DNA from: Neomoorella carbonis
GTDB lineage: Bacteria; Bacillota; DSM-521; Neomoorellales; Neomoorellaceae
DNA: 64,000 bases
Reading direction: 5' to 3'
NCBI RefSeq assembly: GCF_045278715.1
Contig: NZ_CP136420.1
Span: 2,232,001 to 2,296,000 of the forward strand
The notes under the pieces were generated by a model that worked only from the letters and a program-made list of their open reading frames with translations, searched no databases and had not been told where the DNA came from. Positions within the stretch are counted from its first letter, which is position 1, and each line of letters begins with the position of its first letter. Positions 35,080-42,864 of this stretch are shown here, piece by piece. Both the position numbers and the translations under genes were made by a program.

Positions 35080-35730
35080 CTATCCCACATCCCTCCGGCT
35101 GAACACCCGTCCGGCCAGCAATCCCAGGGCCAGGTAGCAGATTAGGGACTCCAGTAGCAATCCCGGCAGAAAGAACCAGGAGTCTACAGTTATATGATCC
35201 AACACCCACCCGACGACCGGGCGAAATAAGGAGGGGAACGCCAGGGGTAAAAGGCCCAGAAGGGGTAACAGCATTACATAAGAAGCGCGTCTATAATCCC
35301 AGGTAAAAAAGACCAGAAAAACCAATCCCTCCAGAACCAGCACCAGGGCCAGGGGGAAAGCCAGGGATATGAATAGGAGGCTGATCCCGCCCTGGGGCGT
35401 AAACCAGCCCAGCCAGTGCGCCAGGCCGCCCGCAACGATTACCAGAAGGCTGCCGCCTATGGTTAGCAACAGGCCGCCGGCAAATTTGCTGGCCACAATG
35501 GTGCCGGGGCTTACAGGCAGGGAGCGCAGCAAGCCCAGGCCCCCGTCTACTTCCTCCTGATAACACATGCGGCCAACATAAAAGTAGGGTAAGAAAAGAC
35601 TCCAGAAGGCTATGAAGGCGTTCCCATTTTCCATCCGGCTAAAAAACAAGATCATGGCCGCAGCCATCAAGGCATAGGTCAAGATACTCGAGCGCAAAAC
35701 CCTCAGATCCTTGGCTATAAGGGTCCACAT
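35080..35730 (-). CDS. ABC-2-type transporter permease
   Basis: 216 residues with six hydrophobic helices and little else. It starts MWTLIAKDLRVLRSSILTYA, typical of the small permeases of GntR-linked ABC exporters. It is the last gene of the GntR-ATPase-permease operon, about 100 bases after the ATPase. The ligand is unknown; YtrA-type operons often respond to cell-wall-active compounds. Confidence 0.8.
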   Translation of the reverse strand: MWTLIAKDLRVLRSSILTYALMAAAMILFFSRMENGNAFIAFWSLFLPYFYVGRMCYQEEVDGGLGLLRSLPVSPGTIVASKFAGGLLLTIGGSLLVIVAGGLAHWLGWFTPQGGISLLFISLAFPLALVLVLEGLVFLVFFTWDYRRASYVMLLPLLGLLPLAFPSLFRPVVGWVLDHITVDSWFFLPGLLLESLICYLALGLLAGRVFSRRDVG

Positions 35731-35830
35731 GGTTTTCTCCCCCCTGGAATTTAGTTTTGGCGAGAAAATAGCTTTTACCTTACTTTCGCCGATGGTAATT
35801 GTTCCCCCGCTCCTGTGGCCCTGTTTAACT

Positions 35831-36709
35831 TCAGCTGCGGCCGATTTTTCCCTTCCTTACCACTGCCAGAAGCAGGTCTTCCAGCTTTAAGGGACTTGTC
35901 TCCAGGTACCGGGCCGCCTCCGGAAGCTGCTGCAGCAGGTGGCGGTAACTGCCCGTTACCCCCAGGCAACGGCCGCCTTCCTGCTGCCAGGTTTTCAGCC
36001 AGGGCTTCAGTTCCTCCAGGCGGGAAGCAGGGAAGGCCAACCCCTTCCAGTCGGCCAGGAGGTCGTCCTTCTCTTGGCACAGGAGCAATCTGCCCTCGTT
36101 TAAAACGGCCACATAATCGGCCACCTTCTCCACGTCTTCCATGAGATGGGTGGAGAAAAAGATAGCCCGTTCTTCGTCCTGGATGAAGGCCAGCATCTCC
36201 TGGAGGACGTCGTGCCTGGCTACAGGGTCCAGGCCGGCCATGGGCTCATCCAGGATGAGCAGGCGGGGCCGGTGGGCCAGGGCCAGGGCCAGGGAGAGTT
36301 TGGTCCGGGTCCCCCTGGAAAGTTCTTTAACCTTCCTGTCGCGGGGCACATTAAACTTTTCCAGGAGCCGGCGGCACAGTCCCTCGTCCCAGTGACGGTA
36401 AAAGCGGGCGTAAAAGCCGGCCGTCCATGCCACCGTCATGTCCTGGTAATAGGGGTGGCTTTCGGCAACGTAGCCCACCACCTGGCGAATTTCCAGTTCG
36501 TCCCGGCGGGAATCCAGGCCATATACCCGGATTTCCCCGTCGTCGGGGTGAAAAAGGTTCAACAGGCATTTAATGGTGGTGCTTTTGCCGGCGCCGTTGG
36601 GACCGATGAAGCCCATGATATAACCGGCGGGCAGTTCCAGGGATAAGGGCCCCAGGGTAAAACCGGGGAAAGACTTCTTTAAGTTCTGTACTTCCAGGGC
36701 GGCAGTCAT
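35831..36709 (-). CDS. ABC transporter ATP-binding protein (GntR-linked exporter)
   Basis: 292 residues. Walker A GPNGAGKST, Q-loop VGYVAESHPYYQD, signature LSRGTRTKLSLALALAH (LSxG variant) and Walker B LLILDEPMAGLD. The C-terminal 80 residues form the accessory domain common to drug or bacteriocin exporters. The start ATG overlaps the GntR stop (ATGA). Confidence 0.88.
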   Translation of the reverse strand: MTAALEVQNLKKSFPGFTLGPLSLELPAGYIMGFIGPNGAGKSTTIKCLLNLFHPDDGEIRVYGLDSRRDELEIRQVVGYVAESHPYYQDMTVAWTAGFYARFYRHWDEGLCRRLLEKFNVPRDRKVKELSRGTRTKLSLALALAHRPRLLILDEPMAGLDPVARHDVLQEMLAFIQDEERAIFFSTHLMEDVEKVADYVAVLNEGRLLLCQEKDDLLADWKGLAFPASRLEELKPWLKTWQQEGGRCLGVTGSYRHLLQQLPEAARYLETSPLKLEDLLLAVVRKGKIGRS

Positions 36710-37092
36710 GGTTTGCCATTACCTCCTTGCAGGATGCCGTCGAAAATGGCGCTGATTTCGCCATCCGTGAGTCCCAGCCTGCGGGCCTCCTCCAGGGCCC
36801 GGGTAAGCAATCCGGCCGCTATTTTCCTGGCCGCCGCGCGGGCGGTTTCCCGGTCGACCCGGGCTACGAAGGTCCCCACCCCCTGGCGGGTAGTCAGCAA
36901 ACCCTCCCGCTCCAGCTCCAGGTAGGCCCGCCGGGTGGTAATGACGCTGGTGGTAAGCTGCTGGGCCAGCTCGCGGATGGAGGGCAGGGGATCCCCCGGG
37001 GAAAGCTCGCCGGTGAGAATCAGGCGGCGAATTTCGTTAATGATCTGCTGGTACATGGGCTCCGGGTTTTCCCCGGATACTTTGAGGAGCAA
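36706..37092 (-). CDS. GntR-family regulator, YtrA subfamily
   Basis: 128 residues. The N-terminal winged helix is PMYQQIINEIRRLILTGELS, DPLPSIRELAQQLTTSVITTRRAYLELEREGLL. A short helical C-terminus follows instead of a FadR or UTRA ligand domain, as in YtrA. It is the first gene of the ABC exporter operon, downstream of its own palindromic operator, so it probably represses the operon. The start lies about 70 bases from the operator. Confidence 0.88.
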   Translation of the reverse strand: MLLKVSGENPEPMYQQIINEIRRLILTGELSPGDPLPSIRELAQQLTTSVITTRRAYLELEREGLLTTRQGVGTFVARVDRETARAAARKIAAGLLTRALEEARRLGLTDGEISAIFDGILQGGNGKP

Positions 37093-37158
37093 GGGTATCC
37101 CTCCCCTTTTACGCTTTCGGGTGACCCGTTCCCCCTCGGATCGATGCCCCGGAGAAAC

Positions 37159-37210
37159 TACTGTATATACTATCTATATACAGTATAGGCACAAGCGCAG
37201 GCCATGTCAA
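37159..37210 (-). promoter_or_regulatory. Promoter and palindromic operator of the GntR-ABC operon
   Basis: On the minus strand TTGACA (37210-37205) and TATACT (37187-37182) are 17 bases apart. A perfect inverted repeat, TACTGTATATA and TATATACAGTA around CTATC (37159-37185), overlaps the -10 and start site, where a bound YtrA-type repressor would block polymerase. Confidence 0.85.
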
Positions 37211-37263
37211 GGCTTATGTGATAGTTTAAAGACACCGTACCGAATTATTACCTGATCACCCCC

Positions 37264-37448
37264 TTGACAGGAACTCCCTGCCCCTGGTATGCTAAAGGTA
37301 ACCTGCTAAGGGAAACAAACCATAGGTTTACCTGTTCACCATTGCCAAGGTCGAGCTGAGTTGAGAGCCAAGTATAGAGATGAGTGGAGACGAGACTGGC
37401 AGGAGTGAAGGCAATAACAGCCTGGCGGTTTTCGTCAGGTTGTTTTTT
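37264..37448 (+). ncRNA. Probable TRAP-type attenuator leader of the trpP/ECF operon
   Basis: Promoter TTGACA (37264) with TATGCT after 18 bases. The leader then holds GAG triplets at 37353, 37358, 37363, 37382, 37387, 37392 and 37403, TAG at 37375 and AAG at 37370 and 37408. Most are spaced at a 5-base pitch, as needed for TRAP (MtrB) binding. An intrinsic terminator follows: AACAGCCTGGCG pairs imperfectly with CGTCAGGTTGTT and runs into TTTTTT. Tryptophan-loaded TRAP would favour the terminator. This is inference from the repeat pattern and from the TrpP-like gene downstream. Confidence 0.78.
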
Positions 37449-37516
37449 ATTATCCAGCCGCACCGGGGCTGCAGCCCCGCCGGCAGCAATAATTCATTAT
37501 CAAGGGGGACTTATCA

Positions 37517-38071
37517 ATGGAAGAGGTCAAAGTAACCCGGGTGGAAAAGCAGGGGCTGCAGGCCATGGACGTGGTCGTGGTGGCCGTCTTGCTGGCAGCA
37601 GGCGCGGTACTCAGGATGATCACCCCGCCCTTCTTTGGCATTACCCCCAACGTAGTCATCGGTATGTACGTCCTGGCCATCATGCTCCTTAAGCCCCGCC
37701 TGCCCCAGGTGCTGGGGATCGGCCTGGTGGCAGCCGCCGTCTGCCAGCTGACTACCAAATCATTGCTGCCCTACCTGAATTTTGCCAGCGAACCGGTAGG
37801 AGCTATAGTTACCGCCCTTTTACTCTACCTGCCCTTTGATAAAAACGGCTTTTCCCGGGCGGCGAAGCCCTTTGTCGTTACCTTTCTGGGCACCTTCGCC
37901 AGCGGTTTTACCTATATTACCATTTTTAAAGCCGTTACCCTCTTTGCCACGTTGCCCAAGAACCCGGCTTATACCTATCTCTTAATGGTTGTCCTTGTCA
38001 CGGGCGTGTTCAATGCCATCCTGGCCCAGGTCCTCTATTTCCCCTTGAAGCAACTGCTGAAAAATATGTAG
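37517..38071 (+). CDS. trpP: TrpP-like tryptophan ECF transporter S component
   Basis: 184 residues, five to six hydrophobic helices. The core (LAAGAVLRMITPPFFGITPN, VVIGMYVLAIMLLKPRLPQV, ALTTK-type LTTKSLLPYLNF) resembles TrpP/YhaG, the TRAP-regulated tryptophan permease of Bacillus. Here it is followed by two ECF ATPases and a T component, so it is probably the substrate subunit of a dedicated ECF transporter. Start ATG after AAGGGGGACTTATCA. The leader with GAG triplets supports tryptophan as ligand. Confidence 0.78.
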   Translation: MEEVKVTRVEKQGLQAMDVVVVAVLLAAGAVLRMITPPFFGITPNVVIGMYVLAIMLLKPRLPQVLGIGLVAAAVCQLTTKSLLPYLNFASEPVGAIVTALLLYLPFDKNGFSRAAKPFVVTFLGTFASGFTYITIFKAVTLFATLPKNPAYTYLLMVVLVTGVFNAILAQVLYFPLKQLLKNM

Positions 38072-38100
38072 TTACGGGTTGAATCACGGGGAGGCCGGCC

Positions 38101-38967
38101 ATGAAGCCCATAATTGCAATAGAAAACTTTACTTTTTACTATCCCGACAGCCAGGTACCCGCCCTGGAGGGAATAAATTTAACCGTCCGGGAGGGAGAAT
38201 TTTTAGGCCTGACCGGCCCCGCCGGTGCCGGTAAGACCACCCTGGCCCTGGCCCTGAATGGCATCATCCCCAATTTTCAGGGCGGCCGTATGGGTGGCAG
38301 GGTAATGGTCGCCGGTTTAGATACGGCAAAAACCCCCTGCGCCCGGCTGGCCGGGGTTATCGGCAGCGTCTTCCAGGACTCGGAAGCCCAGCTGGTGGCG
38401 GAAGTAGTCGAGGATGAGCTGGCCTTCGGCCTGGAAAACCTGGCCGTTCCGCGGGAAGAAATGCAGCGGCGCATCGGCGCCGCCCTGGCAATGGTGGGCA
38501 TCGCCGGCCTGCGCCACCGCAGTTTACGGGAATTATCCGGCGGCCAGAAGCAAAAGGTGGCTATTGCCGCTGCCGTGGCTTTAAGGCCCCGGGTGCTGGT
38601 GCTGGATGAACCGACTTCCGAACTCGACCCCCGGGGGACCTTGGAAATCATGGCCCTCCTGCAGCGGCTCAACCGGGAGTATGGCATAACCATCCTGCTG
38701 ATTGAACAAAAAATAAGTGTCCTCGCCCCCCGGGTCCCCCGGTTGGTGTGTCTTAACAAGGGCCGCATCGTGGCCGATGCCAGCCCGCGCCAGATCCTGG
38801 CCCAGGAGAAATTGACGGCCGACCTGGGCCTGGAAGTCCCCCCGGTAACAGCCCTGTTCCGGATGCTGCGCCGGGCCGGCGTCTATCACGGCGACCTGCC
38901 CCTGGATATAGACGAAGGCCGGCGGGAGCTGGGACGCCTGCTTGGGAGCCGGGCGTCCACGGCATAG
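38101..38967 (+). CDS. ECF transporter ATPase (EcfA-type, first)
   Basis: 288 residues. Walker A GPAGAGKTT, Q-loop FQDSEAQLV, signature LSGGQKQKVAIA and Walker B VLVLDEPTSELD are all intact. It forms a heterodimer with the ATPase encoded next. The ATG start is preceded by GGGGAGGCC. It lies 29 bases after trpP. Confidence 0.9.
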   Translation: MKPIIAIENFTFYYPDSQVPALEGINLTVREGEFLGLTGPAGAGKTTLALALNGIIPNFQGGRMGGRVMVAGLDTAKTPCARLAGVIGSVFQDSEAQLVAEVVEDELAFGLENLAVPREEMQRRIGAALAMVGIAGLRHRSLRELSGGQKQKVAIAAAVALRPRVLVLDEPTSELDPRGTLEIMALLQRLNREYGITILLIEQKISVLAPRVPRLVCLNKGRIVADASPRQILAQEKLTADLGLEVPPVTALFRMLRRAGVYHGDLPLDIDEGRRELGRLLGSRASTA

Positions 38968-39250
38968 CGGCCCGCAGGTAGGCTATAGATTCTTATGAAG
39001 ACTCCAAAGGGGCAAGCAGCTCCCCGTACGCATTTATTTATAGCCAAGGACCTGGTACGGGCAAAAAAACGGCAGGGGAGCAATCGGTAAATACGCCGCT
39101 TATAACCGGCTAACCTTTCCCGGCGAGTTGAGCGGCAACTGCTGGGCAGGGATCATGGCGAGAGAAAAACGCTGCCAGCCGGCGGTAAAAGATACCTGCA
39201 GGGATGTCGCCAGCAGTACGGGGCGGCAACCTGTATCTGGAGGCGCAAAA

Positions 39251-40096
39251 ATGATCCGGGCTGAAAATGTACAGTTTACTTACCCCAACGGTTTTCAGGC
39301 CCTCAGGGGCTTCTCCTTTCATATCCGGGCCGGGGAATTCGTGGCCGTCATCGGCCAGAACGGCGCCGGGAAAACCACCCTCCTCAAGCTCCTGAACGGA
39401 CTTCTTAAACCCACATCAGGCAGGATTCTGATCGGCGGCCTGGATACAGCCAGGGCGCGGGTGGCCGAGCTGGCCCGCAAGGTAGGGTTTCTCTTTCAAA
39501 ACCCGGATCACCAGATCTTCCTGCCTACCGTAAGGGAAGAACTGGCCTTCGGTCCTAAGAATTTAGGTCTCAAAGGGGCGGCCCTGGCAGATAGGGTGGC
39601 GGAGGCGGCTGCCGCCGTAGGCCTCACCCCTTACCTGGACGTTAACCCCCGGCAGCTCAGCAAAGGCCAGCGCCAGCGGGTGGCCCTGGCCTCCGTCCTG
39701 GCCATGCAGCCGGAAGTCCTGGTCCTGGACGAACCCACCACCGGCCAGGACTACCGCGAGGCCCTGGAAATAATGAAACTTGTCAAGAGGCTGCACCAGC
39801 AGGGCCGCACCATACTCCTCGTCAGCCACGATATGGAAATGGTGGCCCGCTTCGCCGACCGGGCCCTGGTCCTGGGAGCAGGGCAGCTGCTCCTGGATGG
39901 GCCCGTGGCGCAGGTCTTTGCCCGGGATGATATCCTGGCCGTGGCCGGCCTCGTACCTCCCCAGGTCATCCAGCTCGCGCGGCCTTACCAGGAACAGGGG
40001 CTCCTGCGCCCCGTCCTGACGGTAGAAGAATTGTATGCCGAAATTATCGCCGTATTAGGGGGAGAGATAGATGCCCGCCAGGTCCTTCCTGCATAA
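39251..40096 (+). CDS. ECF transporter ATPase (EcfA-type, second)
   Basis: 281 residues from the ATG at 39251, which has GGAGG 7 bases upstream. It contains GQNGAGKTT (Walker A), FQNPDHQIF (Q-loop), LSKGQRQRVALA (signature, LSxGQ) and VLVLDEPTTGQD (Walker B). A frame reaching back to 39128 adds residues with no ATPase similarity. About 280 bases of non-coding sequence separate it from the first ATPase. It overlaps the T-component gene by 26 bases. Confidence 0.9.
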   Translation: MIRAENVQFTYPNGFQALRGFSFHIRAGEFVAVIGQNGAGKTTLLKLLNGLLKPTSGRILIGGLDTARARVAELARKVGFLFQNPDHQIFLPTVREELAFGPKNLGLKGAALADRVAEAAAAVGLTPYLDVNPRQLSKGQRQRVALASVLAMQPEVLVLDEPTTGQDYREALEIMKLVKRLHQQGRTILLVSHDMEMVARFADRALVLGAGQLLLDGPVAQVFARDDILAVAGLVPPQVIQLARPYQEQGLLRPVLTVEELYAEIIAVLGGEIDARQVLPA

Positions 40097-40826
40097 ACTC
40101 AACCCCCTCACCAAGGTCGCCTGGTCCCTGGCCGTTATTACCCTGGCCTTTGTCTACCAGCAGCCCCCGCCCCTCTTGAGCCTCTGGGCCTCGGTCCTGG
40201 CCGTCGCTCTGTTTGGCAAGGTGCTGCGGGAAATCTTACCTGCCATCCGGGGGTTGATCATCTTTGCCGCCATCTTTTTCCTCTTTCAGGTCTTTTTAAT
40301 CGACGAGGGCCAGGTTGTTTTTACCCTGGTACCCGGCACCGGTATCGGCCGCATCACCGACGCGGGGCTCAAGGCCTGTACCGTCCTCGCTTTAAGGATG
40401 CTGGCCATGACCTCCACCATTCCCGTTCTCCTGGCAACCACCCCGCCCAAGGATATGATTGTCGCCTTTGTGGAAAAACTCAAGGTCCCCTATGTCTACG
40501 CCCTGATGCTGGTAACCTCTTTAAGGTTCATCCCTACCCTGCAGGAAGAGTTGCGCCTGGTCATCCAGGCCCAGCGGGCGCGGGCTTACGACCTGGAGGG
40601 CCGCAGTTTTATCAAGCGTTTTCTGGCCCTCATCCCCCTGGCCCTCCCTCTCCTCCTTATGTCCGTCCAGCGGGCCCGGACCATGGCTATCTCCATGGAA
40701 ACCCGCGCTTTTGGCGCCGGCCCCCGTACCAGCCTGCATACCTCGACCTTCCAGCCGCTGGACATAGGGGTAATCTCTTCATGCCTGCTCCTCACAGCCG
40801 TTCTGGTGGTTGTATCGCTGCGTTAA
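40071..40826 (+). CDS. ECF transporter T component (EcfT)
   Basis: 251 residues. It starts MPARSFLHKLNPLTKVAWSL, the usual EcfT opening, and has about six hydrophobic segments. The coupling region has AQRARAYDLEG and SMETRAFGAGP, the two Ala-Arg-x-type motifs that contact the ATPases. It completes the S-A-A-T tryptophan-type transporter. Start ATG after GGGGGAGATAG within the end of the ATPase gene. Confidence 0.9.
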   Translation: MPARSFLHKLNPLTKVAWSLAVITLAFVYQQPPPLLSLWASVLAVALFGKVLREILPAIRGLIIFAAIFFLFQVFLIDEGQVVFTLVPGTGIGRITDAGLKACTVLALRMLAMTSTIPVLLATTPPKDMIVAFVEKLKVPYVYALMLVTSLRFIPTLQEELRLVIQAQRARAYDLEGRSFIKRFLALIPLALPLLLMSVQRARTMAISMETRAFGAGPRTSLHTSTFQPLDIGVISSCLLLTAVLVVVSLR

Positions 40827-40844
40827 GATTGTCCATCCGGTAAT

Positions 40845-40903
40845 GCATTAGCCCCGGTATTGTAACCTAGCCCCGGTATTGTAACCGGGGCTAATGCGTT
40901 TTT
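40845..40903 (+). terminator. Terminator with tandemly duplicated arm
   Basis: GCATTAGCCCCGGT and ACCGGGGCTAATGC form a strong stem followed by GTTTTTT. Between the arms lies a second copy of the 19-base unit TAGCCCCGGTATTGTAACC (40849-40867 and 40868-40886, identical), so two alternative 5' arms exist. Confidence 0.85.
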
Positions 40904-40952
40904 TGCAAGAGGTATCGGGCGAGTTTTAATGTAAAAGGATATTGGGGATTCC

Positions 40953-40982
40953 TTGACTGGAGTTATTTTCAAGTATATACTT
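40953..40982 (+). promoter_or_regulatory. Promoter and palindromic operator of the Phd/PIN pair
   Basis: TTGACT (40953-40958) and TATACT (40976-40981) are 17 bases apart. The perfect 12-base palindrome AAGTATATACTT (40971-40982) covers the -10, fitting autorepression by the antitoxin. Confidence 0.75.
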
Positions 40983-41029
40983 AAAGTAAACTTAAGTCCT
41001 AACTAATACCTTCTTGGGGGGGAAACGCA

Positions 41030-41287
41030 TTGGAATTTGCCACCAGCAAGGAGCTACGTATTTATACTGGAAAGATATTAGAGAAGGTTAGGGCGGGGGA
41101 ACGTTTTGCCATTACGCATCGGGGTAAGCCCGTGGCATGGCTAATACCCTTCGAAAATGACACTCCCGAATTTTCCCCTCTTCCCTATCATGAGGCGTGG
41201 GCAGATATTGAACGGGCCCTGGAAGCCAGCGAGCCATATTACCCTGACTGGCACGAAGCTCTCAAGGAAAGCAGGCGGCAAAAGTGA
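41030..41287 (+). CDS. Phd/YefM-type antitoxin
   Basis: 85 residues. The N-terminal DNA-binding part, LRIYTGKILEKVRAGERFAI followed by THRGKPVAWLIP, is the prevent-host-death fold. The C-terminal acidic, aromatic tail (PYHEAWADIERALE) would wrap the toxin. TTG start after GGGGGGGAAACGCA. It overlaps the PIN gene by four bases (GTGA). Confidence 0.85.
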   Translation: MEFATSKELRIYTGKILEKVRAGERFAITHRGKPVAWLIPFENDTPEFSPLPYHEAWADIERALEASEPYYPDWHEALKESRRQK

Positions 41288-41751
41288 TATTCGTAGATTC
41301 TGATGTATTACTAATCGACCTGCGCTATCGCCGTGACACTAAGTATAAAGAAAACGCTGCTTTTTTAGCCAAGCTCAAGCATGGCAAGCAACAAGGTATT
41401 ACATCGATTTTCAATGTTTTAGAGGTATGTGGTATCCTTTCGTATAACTTAAACGAGCAGCAGCTATTAAACCTTTATTGTCATCTGCCGACACATTATA
41501 ACCTGCAAATTTACCCCTCCTCAAGGGAGTACCTGCCGCGCCTAACAGTAAAAAGTATCCTGGCGATCATAAGCAAAAAGGCCAGCTTTGGCGATGCGCT
41601 AATTATCTATACGGTACGAAACATGGGTCCACTGGTATCGCACTATGTTAGCTGGAACGCCAGGCATTTCCTCCAGCAGTTGTCCATACCAGCTTTGACG
41701 CCAGCAGAGGCCCTGGAAGCTGGAATTCTGAAAAATGCTGGCACTGAATGA
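41284..41751 (+). CDS. PIN-domain toxin (VapC-like ribonuclease)
   Basis: 155 residues. The start MIFVDSDVLLIDL supplies the first catalytic Asp, NVLEVCGIL the Glu-bearing helix, and FGDALIIYTVRN the third acidic position with WNARHF near the end. PIN toxins cleave RNA. It is paired with the Phd-type antitoxin, a common mixed TA arrangement. The GTG start overlaps the antitoxin stop. Confidence 0.8.
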   Translation: MIFVDSDVLLIDLRYRRDTKYKENAAFLAKLKHGKQQGITSIFNVLEVCGILSYNLNEQQLLNLYCHLPTHYNLQIYPSSREYLPRLTVKSILAIISKKASFGDALIIYTVRNMGPLVSHYVSWNARHFLQQLSIPALTPAEALEAGILKNAGTE

Positions 41752-41815
41752 AAAAAGCTTGCCCCGCTGTATAACTATACCCTTTACGGTAAAGGTTAAT
41801 TAAGGGGTGCCGTGC

Positions 41816-42268
41816 TTGGAAGAAAAGGACCTTATCCGTAGCCTCAACTGGTTCTACAGCCTGGAAATCGAGCAAGTAGACCTCTATAAGAGCCAGGCCC
41901 GGGCAGCAACCGACATTTACCTGCGGCAGGTATTGACCCGGATAGCGGCTATGGAACAGGAACACGTCATCAACCTGGAAGCGGAAATCAGCCGCCGCGG
42001 CGCCACCCCGACCCGCCTGGGAGCCATCATTGCTCCCCTCCTGGGGGTGGCAGCCGGGACCATCCTCAACTGGACCAATACCCGCACCCTCCTCTGGGCC
42101 AACATTACTTTAGAAGAAAAGGCCATGGCTGACTACAAACGGCTAATCCTGAAAGTTGCCGAAAAACCCCTTTTTAACCTCCTCTGGAGCCACCTCATTG
42201 ATGAAGACCTGCATGCCGCCTGGTTCAGCAATAAGCTGAAAGAGCTGGACCGCCTGGCCCTGTATTAA
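41816..42268 (+). CDS. Ferritin-like diiron protein (VIT/COQ7-like helices)
   Basis: About 150 residues, four helices with repeated acidic and His ligands: SLEIEQVDLYKSQ, AAMEQEHVINLE, LEEKAMADYKRL and IDEDLHAAWFSNK. A hydrophobic segment APLLGVAAGTILNW lies between helices 2 and 3, so it may be membrane-associated like COQ7/rubrerythrin relatives. Probable role in iron or peroxide handling, next to the oxygen-related cyd genes. The TTG at 41816 has GGGGTG 7 bases upstream; GTG at 41807 overlaps that site. Confidence 0.72.
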   Translation: MEEKDLIRSLNWFYSLEIEQVDLYKSQARAATDIYLRQVLTRIAAMEQEHVINLEAEISRRGATPTRLGAIIAPLLGVAAGTILNWTNTRTLLWANITLEEKAMADYKRLILKVAEKPLFNLLWSHLIDEDLHAAWFSNKLKELDRLALY

Positions 42269-42288
42269 CAGGATGGTAATAGAAAAAC

Positions 42289-42348
42289 TTGACAGGAAAA
42301 ATAGGATGAGTTATTATTACTATAAACTATACCAAATGAATATACTTT
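42289..42348 (+). promoter_or_regulatory. Promoter and Rrf2 operator motif, copy 1
   Basis: TTGACA (42289-42294) and TATTAT (42312-42317) are spaced by 17. Just downstream, 42322-42348 reads ATAAACTATAC, 8 bases, TATACTTT. The same arrangement recurs before cydA. It is the likely binding site of the Rrf2 protein (autoregulation). Confidence 0.75.
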
Positions 42349-42367
42349 AGATCGGATGTAGTTTTAC

Positions 42368-42778
42368 ATGCGCTTAAACCAGGCCACCGATTATGCCTTC
42401 CGCGCCGTCCTGTACCTGGCGAAACTGGAACCGGGCACCATCGCCGAAGCCCAGACGATTGCGTCCCGCGAAGATATCCCCATGCGCTTCTTGCTTAAAA
42501 TCATGCGTTCCCTGGTCCAGGCCGGAATAGTGCAATCCTACCGCGGCGTCAGCGGCGGTTTTGCCCTGGCCCGGCCGGCGCGGGAAATTACCCTGCTGGA
42601 TGTCGTCGAAGCAGTAGAAGGACCGGTTAGCGTTAACCGCTGCCTTCTGGACCCGGAGTACTGTAATAAACACGGCGCTCCTTGTTGCCCGGTACACCGG
42701 GCCCTGGGCGCAGTCCAGGACGCCCTGCGCCGGGAGTTGGAGCGTTACAACTTCGCCGAGCTGGCCGGGAAAAATTGA
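42368..42778 (+). CDS. Rrf2-family regulator, probable FeS sensor controlling cyd
   Basis: 136 residues. The winged helix is QATDYAFRAVLYLAKLEPG, IPMRFLLKIMRSLVQAGIV and the beta wing YRGVSGGFALAR. The C-terminal part has four cysteines in NRCLLDPEYCNKHGAPCCPV, in the place where Rrf2 proteins such as IscR or NsrR bind an FeS cluster. It lies just before cydAB, whose promoter shares its own operator-like motif. It probably senses oxygen, NO or FeS status. The ATG start has a modest GGATG. Confidence 0.88.
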   Translation: MRLNQATDYAFRAVLYLAKLEPGTIAEAQTIASREDIPMRFLLKIMRSLVQAGIVQSYRGVSGGFALARPAREITLLDVVEAVEGPVSVNRCLLDPEYCNKHGAPCCPVHRALGAVQDALRRELERYNFAELAGKN

Positions 42779-42810
42779 GTAAAGACTTGAAAGGAGGGAT
42801 TATTTTCAAA

Positions 42811-42837
42811 TAAACTATACTATTTGGGTATACTTTG
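42811..42837 (+). promoter_or_regulatory. Rrf2 operator motif, copy 2, in the cydA promoter
   Basis: ATAAACTATAC, 8 bases, TATACTTT: same length and flanking bases as 42322-42348, while the middle 8 bases differ. It overlaps a promoter-like TTGAAA (42788) with a -10 region near 42812-42822. Confidence 0.75.
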
Positions 42838-42864
42838 ATGTATTTTGAGGGGAGGAGAAAAGTT

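Noticed and set aside
37300..37448. T-box riboswitch ahead of the TrpP-like gene
   Set aside because: No T-box sequence (AGGGTGGNACCGCG-type) or specifier loop could be found. The regular GAG/UAG triplets fit TRAP better.
38968..39250. Missing gene or longer ATPase N-terminus between the two ECF ATPases
   Set aside because: Frames here have no similarity to ATPase N-termini and the ribosome site at 39240 fixes the start. I see nothing else in the gap.
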